A stretch of DNA of 42,420 nt from an uncultured Prevotellaceae bacterium (GCA_902771155.1 CACXVS010000023.1:1-42420); one strand, 5' to 3'; positions 26,226-35,437 are shown, counted from the stretch's first letter. Made by a program: numbers and translations. The notes: a model not told the origin generated them from the sequence alone.

Positions 26226-29200
26226 ATGAGAACGATAAAGAGACTCTTGATTGTTATGTTGTTTGCCCTACCTTTGGCAGTAGTGGCAGACCACTTGTTT
26301 AAAACACTTGATGCTCACGACGGACTTACCTCCAGTCAGGTGAACTGTATTCTTAAGGATAGCCGGGGATTCGTATGGATAGGTACACCTGCAGGCTTGT
26401 ATCGTTTTGACGGTTATACGTTTCGCAACTTCCAAAGTGACTCACAAGACGGCAGTTCACTGAACGATAGCTATATCAACAGTATTCAGGAAACGCTTGA
26501 TGGGAATCTACTGATAGAAACCTCTGCAGGTTATTGTGTTTACCACCCACAGACAGAAACCTTCGAGCGTGACATGAAGCAGTATTTTGCCAGAATGGGC
26601 ATCGAGACTATCCCTAGTGTTGTCTTTATCGACCGTCATAAAAACCTCTGGGGTGCTATTCCCAACAAGGGAGTTGTTGCATACAACCAACAACAGCAGT
26701 TGCTCTTTGAGTTTGGCTATACCAATGATGCCATGGGCGTACCACAGGGTGTTGTATGTTCTATCGGTGAATGTAAGGATGGTGCCGTGATTGTATATGA
26801 CGACGGCAGAATGGTGTGCTGTGATGTCATGCACCAACAGCATACCGTTTGGGCTGCCACAGATACTCCAATGGCAAAGAGAAGAAAGAATAAGTCGCTG
26901 AAGGCTTTTGCAGACCAATTGGATAACATCTGGCTTTATGGCCAGGGCACCTTGATGATGTACAACAAGAGTGCTGAGGTCTGGGATACTTCTACCGGAG
27001 ATCGTTTGGGAATGACCGGCATTGGCGTTGACCGTAACATCAATGGTATGGCTGGCGACAAGAGTGGTAATATATGGATTGCTTCTGATCAGTTAGGTTT
27101 GTTAAAGATGAATGTCAATACTCATGAGACAGAATCTGTACAGCCTCGCAACATCAACGAAAACCCACAGTTGATTGATCACGTAAGCATTCAGAGTGTT
27201 TATGTGGATGATACAGATCTGCTTTGGGTTGGAACAGAAAAATCAGGTGTTGCTTACTGCGGTGATTATATTTACCGTTTCGGTGCACGCCATCTGGGTG
27301 ACATTACTGCGATGGCCCAGGATGCTAATGGCACCATATGGTATGGCACGAGCGATAAGGGCATCGTTGACTACAATGGTCCACTTGCAAGTCTGAAGGT
27401 CTCTACCATGGCATACACACCTGACGGAAGTCTTTGGGTTGGCTCAAAACGTAATGGTCTTACTCGTATTAAGGGAGGAAACGCCATTATCTACTCATTA
27501 GCCAAAGATAGTACTTCTACACTCATCGATGACCACGTGAATGCCCTTTGTTCAGACAAGATTGGAAATCTTTGGATTGCCACCAATGGCGGACTACAGG
27601 TGTATAACCCAAAAATGAACACTTTTTCCTCATACACCCGTGAAAACGGAAAACTGAACACAAACAACATCACCAGTTTGTATTATAACAAAGAGGCAAA
27701 AAACAACAATCTGTATATTGGTACTGCAGAAGGTCTGGTTATACTTAACTTGTCGTCAACCGAAAAAACAGTGCTGACAGGTAATGTATCCAATATTAAA
27801 TCTTTCACGAACAACTATATTACACAAATTCTACAAGATTCCAGAGGTCTTATCTGGATTGGTACTCGTGAAGGTTTGAACATCCTCAATTATGAGAACG
27901 ACGAACTTGATTATCTGACAGAAAAGCAGGGGCTCTGCAACAATAACATCTGCGGTATTGCAGAAGATAACAACCACAATATCTGGGTAACCACAAGTAG
28001 TGGTGTCAGCCGAATCGTCGTACAAAGAAACCACGAAGACGGTTCAAACAACTACGGTCTTTATAATTACACAACTGCAGACGGTCTTCAGAGCAATGAG
28101 TTCAACCCTGGTGCCATTCTGACCAAGGAAGACGGAGACGTACTATTAGGTGGCCTCTATGGCGTAAACTGGGTTCTTAAGAAATCATCCGATGATAAGA
28201 ATGACCTTCCACGCGTTATGCTTACCCAGCTATTTATTGGTGAAGAGGAGATTATCACAGGACACGAATACCAAGATCGAGTAGTGCTTCCTCAGGCTCT
28301 TAATGAAACCAACAGACTTGAGTTGGGACATAACCAGAACACATTTACCATCAAGTTTGCCGCAGGTAACTATAACCAGAGTGAACGTCTCCAGTTTATG
28401 TATTGGATGGAAGGTAAAGACGATGACTGGCGAAATGGTAATGCACTGACGCATGGAGTAACCTTTAAGGATCTCTCCAGCGGAACCTATACCCTACATG
28501 TTAAAGCCATCAGTGCAGATGGAGCCGTCAGTAACCAGGAGCGAATCCTAACCATTAACATCGAGCGTCACTGGTTGCTGTCATGGTGGATGTTGTTAGC
28601 ATATGCCATCATCATCATCGTGATTCTCTATTTCTGGCGTATCGGTCTGAAACAACTCTCAGTGATCAAAGCCAGAAAGAAAGCTGTCATCGAAGAACTG
28701 GCCATGCAACGTGAGGAGATTAAATCCGCAAGCGAGGATTTGAGACAGCCAATGGCCCGCATGACCTCTATCATCGGTAACCTCACTGAGAAAGAAAAGA
28801 CACTTGAGGAACGTGAGCAGTTGAACGCCCTTCATTCACAGATGCTTCAGATTATTACCAGAGTCAGTGACATGCAAACAAATCTGGAGAATCCTGAAGC
28901 CAGAGCGAAGAATGCCGTACATGACCGCCTGGAACTTAACGGACGAGGTGAGATTGATCTCCCGGACATTGCCAGCCACTCATTGACAACAGATATCGCA
29001 CGACCCACAAGGGCTGCACTCGACTTACCAACCATGAAGTTCACGATGGTAATGATCGATGACAATGAAGACTTCCTTAAGTTCGCTACTTCACGATTCA
29101 AATATGTCTATGATTTCCATGCCTATAATGATATCGAAAAAGCGGCTGCCGATCTCGAAGAGATGCGCTGCGATATCGTTGTTTGTAAACAGGATATGGA

Positions 29201-29999
29201 AGGTTTGACGGGTAGTGATCTTTGTAACCAGTTGAAGACGACTCCTACTACCCAACGAGTGAAATTCGTGCTAATGACAGAAGGTGTACTAACACCGCAG
29301 GATATGCGTGCTCAGAACATCACTCTTTCTGCCGACGACTATCTGGCTAAGCCTTTCAATCTACAAGATGCCATGATGCGTTTTAACAAGGTTCTCGGAC
29401 TCGGCGCCATCGACATAGATAGCGACCTGATTGAGGGTGCAGAAACGCGAATGCTGGAGGATCGTAATGCCAGTATGACCACTGCTACGGAAAGTATTGA
29501 CATGGGAGAATTCAAGCCTGTCAATGACGAGATTGATTCTGACGATCCAATGAACCGCGTAGAAACAAAAATCAACAAGCGCAATAACCAGTTAGTAGCC
29601 CAGACGTATGAGAATGAGAACCAGTCAGAGGAAGAAACCACCATGTCTGACTATTCTATGCTGGATGCTATGGACCAACAATTGATGAAGAATATCGAAC
29701 AGTATGTAATGCAGAACATGAGTCGCGGACAGATCAGCCTCGAAGAAATGGCCACAGCCATGGGTATGGGTCGCGTACCATTCTTCCATCGTGTTCGTAA
29801 CCTTACCAACAAGACACCGGCAGAACTGATTCGTGATTTGCGCTTGAAACACGCTTGCATCCTTCTGAAGCGTACCAACATTAATATGAGTGAGTTGGCT
29901 ACAAACATTGGCTTCATGACGGCAGAGAATTTTATCAATATCTTCAGGGAGAAGTTTGGCATGACTCCACTCGAATATAGGTTGAAACACAGGAAATGA
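26226..29999 (+). CDS. Hybrid two-component-like propeller/AraC regulator with degenerate phosphorelay
   Basis: This is a 1257-residue membrane protein. Order of parts: signal peptide (1-21); periplasmic two-component-type beta-propeller repeats (about 25-660, e.g. DSRGFVWIGTPAGLYRFDG and DSRGLIWIGTREGLNIL); Y_Y_Y-like domain (about 680-780); membrane helix (about 784-804); a DHp-like helix pair (about 815-885); receiver domain (about 938-1060); acidic linker (about 1060-1148); AraC-type HTH (about 1150-1257, with the MSELATNIGFMTAENFINIFREKFG end split as usual). Three parts of the normal relay are missing. The phosphoacceptor His of the S-H-E-L-R-T-P motif is Glu (SEDLRQP, E837). No HATPase_c domain fits in the 55 residues between DHp and receiver. 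The receiver Asp position is Lys (K988, in DIVVCKQDMEG), although the acidic pair D945/D946, T1018 and K1042 remain. It probably transmits periplasmic ligand binding conformationally. Its target genes are unknown. The stop overlaps the next gene by 4 nt. Confidence 0.85.
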   Translation: MRTIKRLLIVMLFALPLAVVADHLFKTLDAHDGLTSSQVNCILKDSRGFVWIGTPAGLYRFDGYTFRNFQSDSQDGSSLNDSYINSIQETLDGNLLIETSAGYCVYHPQTETFERDMKQYFARMGIETIPSVVFIDRHKNLWGAIPNKGVVAYNQQQQLLFEFGYTNDAMGVPQGVVCSIGECKDGAVIVYDDGRMVCCDVMHQQHTVWAATDTPMAKRRKNKSLKAFADQLDNIWLYGQGTLMMYNKSAEVWDTSTGDRLGMTGIGVDRNINGMAGDKSGNIWIASDQLGLLKMNVNTHETESVQPRNINENPQLIDHVSIQSVYVDDTDLLWVGTEKSGVAYCGDYIYRFGARHLGDITAMAQDANGTIWYGTSDKGIVDYNGPLASLKVSTMAYTPDGSLWVGSKRNGLTRIKGGNAIIYSLAKDSTSTLIDDHVNALCSDKIGNLWIATNGGLQVYNPKMNTFSSYTRENGKLNTNNITSLYYNKEAKNNNLYIGTAEGLVILNLSSTEKTVLTGNVSNIKSFTNNYITQILQDSRGLIWIGTREGLNILNYENDELDYLTEKQGLCNNNICGIAEDNNHNIWVTTSSGVSRIVVQRNHEDGSNNYGLYNYTTADGLQSNEFNPGAILTKEDGDVLLGGLYGVNWVLKKSSDDKNDLPRVMLTQLFIGEEEIITGHEYQDRVVLPQALNETNRLELGHNQNTFTIKFAAGNYNQSERLQFMYWMEGKDDDWRNGNALTHGVTFKDLSSGTYTLHVKAISADGAVSNQERILTINIERHWLLSWWMLLAYAIIIIVILYFWRIGLKQLSVIKARKKAVIEELAMQREEIKSASEDLRQPMARMTSIIGNLTEKEKTLEEREQLNALHSQMLQIITRVSDMQTNLENPEARAKNAVHDRLELNGRGEIDLPDIASHSLTTDIARPTRAALDLPTMKFTMVMIDDNEDFLKFATSRFKYVYDFHAYNDIEKAAADLEEMRCDIVVCKQDMEGLTGSDLCNQLKTTPTTQRVKFVLMTEGVLTPQDMRAQNITLSADDYLAKPFNLQDAMMRFNKVLGLGAIDIDSDLIEGAETRMLEDRNASMTTATESIDMGEFKPVNDEIDSDDPMNRVETKINKRNNQLVAQTYENENQSEEETTMSDYSMLDAMDQQLMKNIEQYVMQNMSRGQISLEEMATAMGMGRVPFFHRVRNLTNKTPAELIRDLRLKHACILLKRTNINMSELATNIGFMTAENFINIFREKFGMTPLEYRLKHRK

Positions 30000-31219
30000 A
30001 AAAGAGAATTCTATTTTTACTCCTCACCTTTCACCTATCACTCTTCAGTACTATCGCTCAAACCAGCGATTCCATTCTCGTTGAGGATATCCGCGAGAAT
30101 GGAATCACATTTACCCATGAGAACAGCGTAAAATTGCTGATGTCGGGGAAAGAGAAATTTGCCGATATGTTCGAGAAAATCCGTCAGGCTAAAAGCAGCA
30201 TCCATATGGAATATTTTAATTTCAGAAACGATTCCATTGCCAACCTGCTTTTCGACATCCTTAGGGATAAGCGTAAGGAAGGGGTGGAAGTAAGATGTCT
30301 GTTTGACGGCTTTGGAAATGATTCCAACAACCAGCCCTTAAAAAAAGAACATCTCCAGAGTCTGCATCAAGACAGCATAGACATTCACGAATTCGACCCC
30401 ATCCGTTTCCCATGGGTGAACCATATCTGGCCTCGTGACCATAGGAAGATTGTTGTTATCGACGGAGAAATTGGCTATACAGGCGGTATGAATGTGGCCG
30501 ACTACTATTTGGTGGGCACAGAACAGGTTGGAGAATGGCGTGATATGCATTGCCGTATCGAAGGTCCTGCCGTCAATGAGTTACAAGCCATTTTCATCAG
30601 GATGTGGAAGCGCGTTACAAAAGAAGAGCTCACTGATCCTAAGTATTTCCAAGGAAAGGCTGCAGGTAATAAGATGGTTGGCATCGCCAATCGAGAGCCC
30701 CATACCTCCAACGAGATTATGCGCCGTTTCTATGTAAAGGCCTTAGACAGTGCCCAAGATTCAGTCAAGATCGTAAATCCTTATTTCGCACCAACATCGT
30801 CTGTCATCAAGGCCCTAAAACGCTGTGCTGAAAGAGGCGTCAAGATGGATATCCTTATTTCATCAAAATACGATGTTCCCCTCATGCCCGATGTGGTCAT
30901 CTATAATATGAAAAAGCTGTCTAAGCGTGGTGCCCGTATCTGGCGTTATCGTCCTGGGTTCCACCACTCCAAGATTATGATGGTCGATGGAAAATACTGT
31001 ACTGTTGGCAGTACGAATCTTGATGCACGTAGTCTGCGCTTCGACTATGAGATCAACGCCTTGATCATGGATCCAGAGGTCACTCACCAGTTGGAGGACA
31101 AATTCATTCAGGATACGGAGAAGTGTGACTATATGTCAACAGAAGACCTGAAGAAATGCCAGAACACCTGGCATAAATTCAAGGGATGGTTTGGCCATCT
31201 GCTCACCTTTGTGCTTTAA
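29996..31219 (+). CDS. Cardiolipin-synthase-like phospholipase D protein with signal peptide
   Basis: This 407-residue PLD-superfamily enzyme carries two HxK(x4)D motifs: HRKIVVIDGEIGYTGG (H149, K151, D156) and HHSKIMMVDGKYCTVGSTN (H324, K326, D331). The domain order is that of bacterial cardiolipin synthases, which join two phosphatidylglycerols. Unlike ClsA it lacks two N-terminal membrane helices. Instead it starts with what looks like a cleavable signal peptide (MKKRILFLLLTFHLSLFSTI, then AQTSDS), suggesting a periplasmic enzyme. A secreted phospholipase or another transphosphatidylase is possible. The start overlaps the regulator stop (ATGA), so the two are probably co-translated. Confidence 0.8.
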   Translation: MKKRILFLLLTFHLSLFSTIAQTSDSILVEDIRENGITFTHENSVKLLMSGKEKFADMFEKIRQAKSSIHMEYFNFRNDSIANLLFDILRDKRKEGVEVRCLFDGFGNDSNNQPLKKEHLQSLHQDSIDIHEFDPIRFPWVNHIWPRDHRKIVVIDGEIGYTGGMNVADYYLVGTEQVGEWRDMHCRIEGPAVNELQAIFIRMWKRVTKEELTDPKYFQGKAAGNKMVGIANREPHTSNEIMRRFYVKALDSAQDSVKIVNPYFAPTSSVIKALKRCAERGVKMDILISSKYDVPLMPDVVIYNMKKLSKRGARIWRYRPGFHHSKIMMVDGKYCTVGSTNLDARSLRFDYEINALIMDPEVTHQLEDKFIQDTEKCDYMSTEDLKKCQNTWHKFKGWFGHLLTFVL

Positions 31220-31222
31220 TCC

Positions 31223-32365
31223 ATGAATCGCGACACCACGATATCTATCTGCAAAGGTATTGCCATTATCCTGATGGTGATAGCCCATGCCGAGGCACCA
31301 GGTTGGCTTTGCAGGTATATCTTTGAATTCCATATGCCTTTATTCTTTATTACAGCAGGCTATTTCTTCTCTCTGAAGTACCTTAATGACGAGGCAACAT
31401 TCGTAAAGAAACGTGTCAAGGGTCTCTATTGGCCTTTTGTAAAATGGTCGATATTCTTCTTAGTCATCCACAACTTGATGTTTGACATCGGCATTCTCAA
31501 TGAAGTCTATGGCAATGAAGCAGGTGGCGTCACCCACCCATATTCCTGGCATCAGATTCAGCAAAACCTCTGGAATATCGTCACTGCCATGGGCGGTTAT
31601 GATCAGTTTCTCTGTGGAGCATTCTGGTTTTTCCGTGGACTATTTGTAGCCAGTATCCTATACCTTATTATATATAAGGTGGTACTGAAGATTGTTCCCC
31701 AACGCGCAGAGTCGTCGGTTCCATACCTCATTTGTATTATCATGCTTCTTCTTTGTGGGTGGAAGACCTATGAAGGTCTGAAAGTAGTAACCTTAGTACA
31801 GGGGGGCTACCGCGATATGATGGGCTGTTTCTTCTTTGGCTGCGGATTTATCTTCCGGCGGTTCGTTGTTCAATATCAAACTTTGATGTCTCGCTACTAC
31901 ACCAGTTTATGGAGTTCCTTACTTTTCGGCATCATCGTATGGCTTTTCTCAACTTATTTGACAGCAAACATGAACTGGCGCTCTACCTACACCCAGTTCC
32001 TTTCACTCCCCGTCCCTGCCCTACTTGGTTTCTTTATGACCTATAATGTCAGCCGATGGATAGATGGGCATGAGGGTATCGTGAAACATTTCCTTACCTA
32101 TACAGGAGACCACACACTCAATATTTTCATCTTCCACATCATCTCCTACAAAGTCGTAAGCCTCATTAAAATCTGGTATTATCATCTGGACATCCGTCAG
32201 ATAGGATGCCACATGGTTATTCACGACTATTCCCAACAAGATTATTTCTGGATACTCTACACCATTGCAGGTGTAGGAATCCCTCTTTTCTTCACATGGG
32301 GTGGCGAACAGATTAAAACGAAAATCAGAGGATATAGAGCATCAGCTGTTGCTCAGGCTCAGTAA
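31223..32365 (+). CDS. Membrane acyltransferase (acyltransferase_3 family)
   Basis: This 380-residue protein has about ten hydrophobic helices and the acyltransferase_3 start DTTISICKGIAIILMVIAHAEAPGWLC, followed by FHMPLFFITAGYFFSLKYL, which carries the conserved His and the family F-MPLFF-GYF pattern. Members O-acetylate or succinylate surface polysaccharides, peptidoglycan or glycolipids. The acceptor here is unknown. It starts 3 nt after the PLD gene and is the last gene of the kdsA operon. Its final 41 nt overlap the 3' end of the convergent TPR gene on the other strand. Confidence 0.8.
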   Translation: MNRDTTISICKGIAIILMVIAHAEAPGWLCRYIFEFHMPLFFITAGYFFSLKYLNDEATFVKKRVKGLYWPFVKWSIFFLVIHNLMFDIGILNEVYGNEAGGVTHPYSWHQIQQNLWNIVTAMGGYDQFLCGAFWFFRGLFVASILYLIIYKVVLKIVPQRAESSVPYLICIIMLLLCGWKTYEGLKVVTLVQGGYRDMMGCFFFGCGFIFRRFVVQYQTLMSRYYTSLWSSLLFGIIVWLFSTYLTANMNWRSTYTQFLSLPVPALLGFFMTYNVSRWIDGHEGIVKHFLTYTGDHTLNIFIFHIISYKVVSLIKIWYYHLDIRQIGCHMVIHDYSQQDYFWILYTIAGVGIPLFFTWGGEQIKTKIRGYRASAVAQAQ

Positions 32366-34499
32366 TACCTTTTTCTTTCAGCAAATCAGCTTCGTTCTGT
32401 AGGATATACTCAGGTGTAGCACCCGTTTCCTTCAGAAAACGATGGAAGCAGTCGGCAGCATCATTAATGTGCCCACTAAACCAAAGACAATAGCCATAGT
32501 TGAGCAAATCGTCTGCCAATGAGCCAGATTGTAGAAGTTGGGTGTATATTTTCTCAGCCGACTCATATTTTCCTTCACAAACAAGCGTCCAAGCCAGAAC
32601 ACGGTTAATCGTCGGGTCTTCTGGCGACTCATAGTTCAGACGATACAGGTCTTGCAGGGCACCTGTATATTGTCCGAGATTTGTCATGCTGACAGCACGG
32701 TTCAGGCAATAACTTTTCTTTTCGGGATGTATTGCTACCAACTGATTATAAATATCCAAGGCTTCTGCAAATCTCTTTTGGAGGAAGAGAGCTCTGGCAT
32801 AGCCAACGAGAGCACGTTCATTCTTAGGCTGCATCTGAATCGCCTTCTCATAACACTGCAGATCGTCAAACCCATTGACCAACAGATGATGTCCATGAGC
32901 CAGATAGCCTGCCATCATCCAGAATTTGAAATCTCGTCTGGCATCACCAACGTTTTCCAGCACTCTAACAGCTTCTCTTATACGTTTCTGTTTCAAAAGA
33001 AAGGCTGCGAATTCATTAAATTCAGGTTCAAGGTGCGTCTTTGAAAAGATGGGATCAGCAAATAACAGGTATCTGGAAGCATCAGTATCGAAAGGATCGA
33101 CAAAATCCTTACGCTGTGGGAACAATCGATAGAATCGATACAGGTCTTGCAGATAAATGCGACGTAGATATGTTGCATTCTCCATCTCCTCTGCGCTCAC
33201 CTCATTAATTGAGGCCTCTCCCCTATTAAGCATCTCTCTCATATTCTCAGGAATACGATCCAACACCTGCTGGAAGGCAAACACAAATGAATATTTGTCG
33301 CTGTTGCAGAAAGGTCCTTTCTCTACCATCACCTTCAAAAAACGATTCTGCCCGGTTTTATCTATCACATCATAAATATCTGGATGATTCAGGTAAAAAG
33401 GAACAAACCAGTTACTCATTTCACTGAAGAAACTGAAACGCTTCATCTGGGAGAAACCTCCAAAATAGATATCGGAACCCTGTTTCTGCATGTTTAACAT
33501 ACGTTGGAAACTCTCTTCCACCTGTTCCAACTTACGTTCTTGTTCTCCTGGATGCAGAATATCCTCCATGGGATCATCCTCCTGTTCCTCTATACCATTG
33601 CGTGTCATACGCAAATTCTGGCCCTTTATCAGATCAGGCATAATCTCCTTTTCTATGGTTCTGGTATCCTGTTCGGTATTAATACAAAAGATAATCTGCT
33701 TTTGGAGCTCCACCAGTTCCTGACGGAATCGCTCGTCTTCCAACAGTTCTTCAATCAACGGAATCAACTCCGGATAAACGGATGCAGCTAAGTCGCTGTC
33801 AATTGTAAGAGTCCACCCAACAAGTGCACGCTGGTGGACACGCTCATCTGTTGCTCTCTGATAGACATGTACCAATGTCAGGAACTTGGCCATATCAAAA
33901 TGCTCCAATGTAGAAAGCATCATGGCGCTGACGATGAGCTGTTGGTCATTAGTATCCACCGTAGGCGACAAGAGTATATCCTCCATTGATGAGGCGAAGC
34001 CATTCGTCCACATATCAGATGTTAAGATATAGTCAAACAGCACATTCATTTGATGCTGGTGCTGATGATACAGTTCCTTTCTGCGCTCCTCTCGTTTATT
34101 CTCTGGTTCCAGTTCTAATAATGCTATCTCGGATACAAACGACTCCAACTCTTCACGGATATTCTGTGGTGACCAGTCACGAGCTGTCATGTGCAGTCGC
34201 ATGGAAAGTGATGACAGGAAAGACGAGTGCCCTATACCATAATGATTACTAATGTTGGCGCTAAGCACATACATACGCTGTAATAGCGTTTGATAGAGAG
34301 CTGGCAACTGCGGATCTTTGAAACCACGTTTCCAATAGTCAGCCATCAGTTGGTAATCTGTACGCAAGGCATGAAGTCTATCCGAGTTCACTTGATGAGG
34401 ATGAACAGTCAAGAAAGCCTCTAATTCATTAATGGCAGCACTCAGATTGCGCGCTTTCAGATGGTCGAATACCACCGTCAGACTTTGATGTGTTTGCAT
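32325..34499 (-). CDS. TPR-repeat protein of unknown function
   Basis: This is a 724-residue soluble-looking protein with no signal peptide. The N-terminal two thirds are helical and not recognised. The last 200 residues hold several tetratricopeptide repeats, for example the helices around DLQCYEKAIQMQPKNERALV, FAEALDIYNQLVAIHPEKKS and YESAEKIYTQLLQSG. Such repeats mediate protein-protein contacts. The ATG at 34497-34499 (MQTHQSL) was chosen because it lies 4 nt after the stop of the upstream lipoprotein gene; a longer start at 34571 would sit inside that gene. The 3' end overlaps the acyltransferase gene antisense by 41 nt. Confidence 0.7.
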   Translation of the reverse strand: MQTHQSLTVVFDHLKARNLSAAINELEAFLTVHPHQVNSDRLHALRTDYQLMADYWKRGFKDPQLPALYQTLLQRMYVLSANISNHYGIGHSSFLSSLSMRLHMTARDWSPQNIREELESFVSEIALLELEPENKREERRKELYHQHQHQMNVLFDYILTSDMWTNGFASSMEDILLSPTVDTNDQQLIVSAMMLSTLEHFDMAKFLTLVHVYQRATDERVHQRALVGWTLTIDSDLAASVYPELIPLIEELLEDERFRQELVELQKQIIFCINTEQDTRTIEKEIMPDLIKGQNLRMTRNGIEEQEDDPMEDILHPGEQERKLEQVEESFQRMLNMQKQGSDIYFGGFSQMKRFSFFSEMSNWFVPFYLNHPDIYDVIDKTGQNRFLKVMVEKGPFCNSDKYSFVFAFQQVLDRIPENMREMLNRGEASINEVSAEEMENATYLRRIYLQDLYRFYRLFPQRKDFVDPFDTDASRYLLFADPIFSKTHLEPEFNEFAAFLLKQKRIREAVRVLENVGDARRDFKFWMMAGYLAHGHHLLVNGFDDLQCYEKAIQMQPKNERALVGYARALFLQKRFAEALDIYNQLVAIHPEKKSYCLNRAVSMTNLGQYTGALQDLYRLNYESPEDPTINRVLAWTLVCEGKYESAEKIYTQLLQSGSLADDLLNYGYCLWFSGHINDAADCFHRFLKETGATPEYILQNEADLLKEKGITEPEQQLMLYIL

Positions 34500-34503
34500 A
34501 GCA

Positions 34504-35421
34504 TTACTTTTTGGAAAGCCATTTCTGAGCCCGTTCGACATCCTTTTGTCTGGGGCCGATAGCATGTTCATATTTTAGCGAATCAGGCAATGCTTTCAGG
34601 GCTTGCTCTGATACGTTATAGTATTTTCTAATCACATCTCTATAATGGTGTAAACCATATTCATTAATCGAATCGCAGGCTTCATTATACCCTTTCAGAA
34701 AGACATCCATTTGCTTTTTCCTATCCTGATGGTCCATCCCCTTCTCTCGGAATACGACAACACCCATCTGAATATCCTCCTTACGGGAATCAAGAATAAC
34801 CTTATGTTTCTGGAGTAAAGCCTGGGTTGCCTGAGGTTCAGTGAGCAACATAGCGTCCATTTCGTTGTTTTCCAACATCTTCAGTCTCACATTCACATCA
34901 TTTACCTGGATGCGAAACACGCGTTCCGCCTTCAGTTTTGCACTATCCACAGCCAAGTCTCCCAACAAATCGGTTACTGAGTAACGAGTCATTGCCAACA
35001 TCTTATCGTCGAGATGCTTCAGTTGGGTAATGCGCTGATGATGATTGGTAATCAAAAGCCAGTAGGCGTTGGTCGAAGCAACATACTTTAGCGGTGTACC
35101 TTGTTTTATCATGCGCTCTACACGAACGATATCTGAAACAGAACCTTCCACCCTGCCTCGCATCAAGGCCGTGTCACAGTCCATCTGAGCCGTAAACCGC
35201 TTCAGACGGATATCCACAACCGTATCAAACAACTGATGTTCCTTGGCAATGAAGATGGGCAGACAATCCAGCGTGGGCATCACAGCCACCTTCAATGCTG
35301 CTGAGTCCTCACGTGCCAGCCTCAACCGTTGTTCACGCGACAACCGCTTCGTTTCCTCATACGACTGGCCACAGCCTGTCAACACAAGTATTGTTATTAA
35401 TATCCAAAGTATTTTTCTCAT
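34504..35421 (-). CDS. Orphan substrate-binding lipoprotein (NMT1/SsuA-like)
   Basis: This 305-residue protein has a lipoprotein signal, MRKILWILITILVLTGC, with lipobox Cys C17. The mature part resembles periplasmic type II solute-binding proteins of the NMT1/SsuA/TauA group: KVAVMPTLDCLPIFIAKEHQ at the first strand, GRVEGSVSDIVRVERMIKQG, and NNEMDAMLLTEPQATQALL in the second lobe. No ABC permease or ATPase gene is adjacent; the partner is a TPR protein. It may serve a transporter encoded elsewhere or act as a sensor. The ATG at 35419-35421 was chosen because the longer frame to 35466 would start upstream of the promoter. Confidence 0.7.
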   Translation of the reverse strand: MRKILWILITILVLTGCGQSYEETKRLSREQRLRLAREDSAALKVAVMPTLDCLPIFIAKEHQLFDTVVDIRLKRFTAQMDCDTALMRGRVEGSVSDIVRVERMIKQGTPLKYVASTNAYWLLITNHHQRITQLKHLDDKMLAMTRYSVTDLLGDLAVDSAKLKAERVFRIQVNDVNVRLKMLENNEMDAMLLTEPQATQALLQKHKVILDSRKEDIQMGVVVFREKGMDHQDRKKQMDVFLKGYNEACDSINEYGLHHYRDVIRKYYNVSEQALKALPDSLKYEHAIGPRQKDVERAQKWLSKK

Positions 35422-35429
35422 ATCGCGTG

Positions 35430-35437
35430 CAAAGTTA
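35430..35437 (-). promoter_or_regulatory. Predicted -7 box (TAACTTTG) of the substrate-binding lipoprotein gene
   Basis: The minus strand shows an A8 tract, GTTG, TAACTTTGCA, then GCGAT immediately before the ATG. The box ends 8 nt before the start codon, implying a leaderless or nearly leaderless mRNA. The arrangement is almost identical to the queC promoter. Confidence 0.6.

Noticed and set aside
26226..29999. Frameshifted or decayed regulator pseudogene
   Set aside because: The frame is intact over 1257 codons with intact propeller repeats, membrane helix, receiver scaffold and HTH. The missing ATPase is a clean absence rather than a broken frame.
34500..34571. Longer start for the TPR protein
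   Set aside because: It would overlap the lipoprotein gene by about 70 nt, while the ATG at 34499 gives a compact 4-nt gap.
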